Made by a program: the position numbers and the translations under genes. Below, in pieces: positions 7,462 through 8,742 of a stretch of DNA of 8,742 nucleotides (the first letter of the stretch is position 1; each line of letters opens with the position of its first letter). The notes beneath the pieces were generated by a model. The model was not told the origin of the DNA, ran no database searches, and worked only from the letters and a program-made list of their open reading frames with translations. Source of the DNA: Candidatus Bipolaricaulota bacterium (GTDB lineage: Bacteria; Bipolaricaulota; Bipolaricaulia; UBA7950; UBA9294); NCBI GenBank assembly GCA_020350845.1, contig CP070725.1:359196-367937 (forward strand), written 5' to 3'.

Positions 7462-7471
7462 CACCTCCTTT
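7462..7471 (-). promoter_or_regulatory. Isolated consensus Shine-Dalgarno in the M24/binding-protein gap
   Basis: The transcript strand reads AAAGGAGGTG here, an almost perfect match to the anti-Shine-Dalgarno sequence. It is about 63 bases upstream of the binding-protein start, too far to serve it directly. No ATG follows at normal spacing. The only GTG overlaps the motif itself, and an ATT lies 8 bases after GGAGG in the frame that ends at the binding-protein start. It could be a relic of an earlier start, a ribosome standby site, the site for a very short leader peptide, or chance purine richness. Confidence 0.3.
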
Positions 7472-7501
7472 CCCCCCACTTCCGGGTTGCGGTCACGAAC
7501 C

Positions 7502-8617
7502 TCATGCGACGCGCTTCAGCTCGTGAGGCGCGTGCGTCATCGGCCGTTCTCCCTCCTCTGTCACCACGACGACGTCCTCCACACGGATGCCGAAGCGCCC
7601 CGGCAAGTACACTCCGGGTTCGATCGAGAACGTCATCCCCTCCTCCAGTCTCTCGTCGCTCCCCTCAACGAGGTACGGAGACTCGTGCACATCAAGACCG
7701 ATCCCGTGACCGGTCCTGTGCACAAACTGCTCTCCGTATCCCGCCTTGACCAGCACATCGCGCGCAGCACGGTCGACCGCCTCAGCAGGGGTCCCCACAC
7801 GAGAGGCGTCCCGCGCCGCTACGTACGACCGTCGAACTGCGTCGTATACCCTCTCCACTTCCGCAGGCGCGTCACCGCAGACGACGGTTCGCGAGACGTC
7901 CGAGCAGTAGCCGGCGACTCTGCAGCCGAAATCGAGGATCACGACGTCTCCGGCTTCGATTCGCCGTGCCCCGGCGCGGTGATGCGGCATCGCACTGTTG
8001 GGCCCCGAGGCGACAAGCGTCTGGAACGCCACACCCTCGGCGCCGTGGGCGAGCATCTCCGCCTCGAGCCGTCCGGCGAGCTCGATCTCGGACAGTCCAG
8101 CAACCTTCTGCGACGTGACAGCCTCGTACGCCCGATCGGCGATCTCTCCAGCTCGCTGCATCACGCCGACTTCCTGTTCGTCCTTGCGCAGACGGAGCCC
8201 TTCCATCACTTCCGACGCCAGGCCGAACTCCCGACCCGCAAATGCGCGCTGGATCGAGAGTGCGAACGTCGACCACAGCGTGTCATCGAGCAGGATTCGC
8301 CCCGCGACACCCGACAAGCCCTTCGCGGCGCCGGACAGAAGCGCTTCGGGGGTCTCGCCGTCACGCCACACGCGCATCACGAATCCGGACGTGCGCGCCC
8401 TCACTTCAGCGGCGTAGAGTTCAGGCACGATGAACGTCGGCTCGTCCGCACAGCCGACGATGAGACAGAGAAGCCGCTCCCCAGGCTCGTCGGTGAAGCC
8501 CGTGAGATAGCGAAGGTTCGAAGACAGGCCGAAAATGGCCGCGGCCGCGCCGATATCTCGCATCCCACGACGCACCGCCTTCAGGCGTGCCTCCTTGGCG
8601 TCCGTCGAGCGCGTCAC
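7502..8617 (-). CDS. M24-family metallopeptidase, Xaa-Pro dipeptidase/aminopeptidase-like
   Basis: A 371-residue cytoplasmic protein with the two-domain layout of prolidase-type enzymes. An N-terminal creatinase-like domain (about residues 8-140, including SSNLRYLTGF at 32-41) is followed by the pita-bread catalytic domain (about 150-368). All five expected dinuclear metal ligands are visible: D229 (in LDFG), D240 (in SDVSRT), H304 (in GHGIG), E333 (in SIEPG) and E347 (in RVED). Candidate substrate-binding histidines are at 212-213 and 311. A complete metal set argues for a peptidase that cleaves N-terminal or dipeptide bonds before proline, and against creatinase, which shares the fold without these ligands. 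The GTG start at 8617 is chosen because it overlaps the upstream stop (GTGA) and follows a GGAGGAGG Shine-Dalgarno at 8622..8629. The longer frame to 8701 only adds a Gly/Arg-rich stretch that overlaps the upstream gene. Placement before a peptide importer fits intracellular processing of imported peptides; true substrate unknown. Confidence 0.93.
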   Translation of the reverse strand: MTRSTDAKEARLKAVRRGMRDIGAAAAIFGLSSNLRYLTGFTDEPGERLLCLIVGCADEPTFIVPELYAAEVRARTSGFVMRVWRDGETPEALLSGAAKGLSGVAGRILLDDTLWSTFALSIQRAFAGREFGLASEVMEGLRLRKDEQEVGVMQRAGEIADRAYEAVTSQKVAGLSEIELAGRLEAEMLAHGAEGVAFQTLVASGPNSAMPHHRAGARRIEAGDVVILDFGCRVAGYCSDVSRTVVCGDAPAEVERVYDAVRRSYVAARDASRVGTPAEAVDRAARDVLVKAGYGEQFVHRTGHGIGLDVHESPYLVEGSDERLEEGMTFSIEPGVYLPGRFGIRVEDVVVVTEEGERPMTHAPHELKRVA

Positions 8618-8742
8618 GCCGCCTCCTCCGCTCCGCTGACGGCCACCATCTCGCCGCCCTGTTGCCAGATCCGCAGCCCCACCTTCTCGATCTGCGGCCA
8701 CTCGTCCTGCGGGACCCGGCCAAACACGTTCACGGGCAACTG
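8614..8742 (-). CDS. C-terminal end of an unrecognised protein (5' part outside the window)
   Basis: Reading in from the right edge, one minus-strand frame stays open for 42 codons and ends at TGA (8616..8614). The peptide begins QLPVNVFGRVPQDEWPQIEK and ends in an acidic, alanine-rich tail (SGAEEAA). I do not recognise the family from this tail, and its start lies beyond the window. Support for it being coding comes from its junction: its stop overlaps the GTG start of the M24 peptidase by four bases (GTGA). This is a typical translationally coupled pair and the same arrangement is seen again at the dppD/dppF-like junction. The tail has no membrane segment or metal-binding motif. Because it is co-transcribed with a peptidase and a peptide importer, a role in the same catabolic pathway is plausible, but this is inferred from position only. 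Confidence 0.6.
   Translation of the reverse strand, partial: QLPVNVFGRVPQDEWPQIEKVGLRIWQQGGEMVAVSGAEEAA

Larger units (their letters stand above)
7395..7505 (-). other. 36-codon open frame bridging the M24 and binding-protein genes
   Basis: A minus-strand frame starts with an ATG that overlaps the M24 stop (ATGA, 7505..7502). It stays open for 36 codons and ends in a TGA that overlaps the GTG start of the binding protein (GTGA, 7398..7395). The peptide would be basic (it starts MRFVTATRKW and contains RNRLRQGTLRG) with no signal or membrane segment. No strong ribosome-binding site precedes the ATG, and a consensus Shine-Dalgarno lies inside the frame rather than before it. A stop-free run of this length is common by chance in GC-rich DNA, so I record it as a candidate coupling or leader ORF, not as an established gene. 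It covers the whole space between the two larger genes; I see no convincing promoter or terminator there. Confidence 0.15.

Noticed and set aside
7399..7501. Promoter or operator in the M24/binding-protein gap
   Set aside because: I saw no convincing paired -35 and -10 boxes. The short palindromes AACCGGTT (7429..7436) and CGATCG (7442..7447) are too small to support an operator call.
7502..8617. Creatinase instead of a peptidase
   Set aside because: Creatinase shares the fold but lacks the dinuclear metal ligands; here D229, D240, H304, E333 and E347 are all present.

Overview
The window is a GC-rich bacterial segment in which every supported gene lies on the minus strand, so the transcription order runs from high to low coordinates. 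Genes are tightly packed with coupled junctions, and six of the seven visible start codons are GTG. Shine-Dalgarno sequences close to the consensus (for example 7404..7411 and 3787..3793) point to a bacterium. I cannot fix the phylum. The base composition and gene style would suit several GC-rich lineages, including uncultivated ones.

In transcription order the window holds: (1) the last 42 codons of an unrecognised gene (8614..8742), whose stop overlaps the next start; (2) an M24-family metallopeptidase, Xaa-Pro dipeptidase-like (7502..8617); (3) a 91-base gap between stop and start, holding a 36-codon open frame and an isolated consensus Shine-Dalgarno; (4) a family 5 (peptide/nickel class) extracellular solute-binding protein (5773..7398); (5) a 72-base gap with a perfect 11-bp hairpin; (6) the rest of an ABC importer: permeases DppB-like (4681..5700) and DppC-like (3782..4678), then ATPases DppD-like (2791..3780) and DppF-like (1808..2794); (7) a hydantoinase A / 5-oxoprolinase N-terminal type protein (1..1807), cut by the left edge of the window. 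This last gene is intact for 602 codons and is easily missed because it has no stop inside the window.

The simplest reading is one catabolic operon. The binding protein captures a small peptide or peptide-like compound, the BCDF complex imports it with ATP, the M24 enzyme trims dipeptides or related substrates, and the HyuA-type ATP-dependent subunit (normally paired with a HyuB subunit, expected just left of base 1) opens a cyclic amide such as a hydantoin or 5-oxoproline. The substrate is inferred from neighbours only.

I see no truly new system here. The points most worth a second look are the hairpin between the binding protein and its permease, the non-canonical ABC signature in the DppF-like ATPase, the small open frame that exactly bridges two genes, and the co-location of HyuA and an M24 peptidase with one importer. 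I found no tRNA, rRNA, CRISPR array, insertion sequence or clear promoter or terminator, and no plus-strand gene I would defend.
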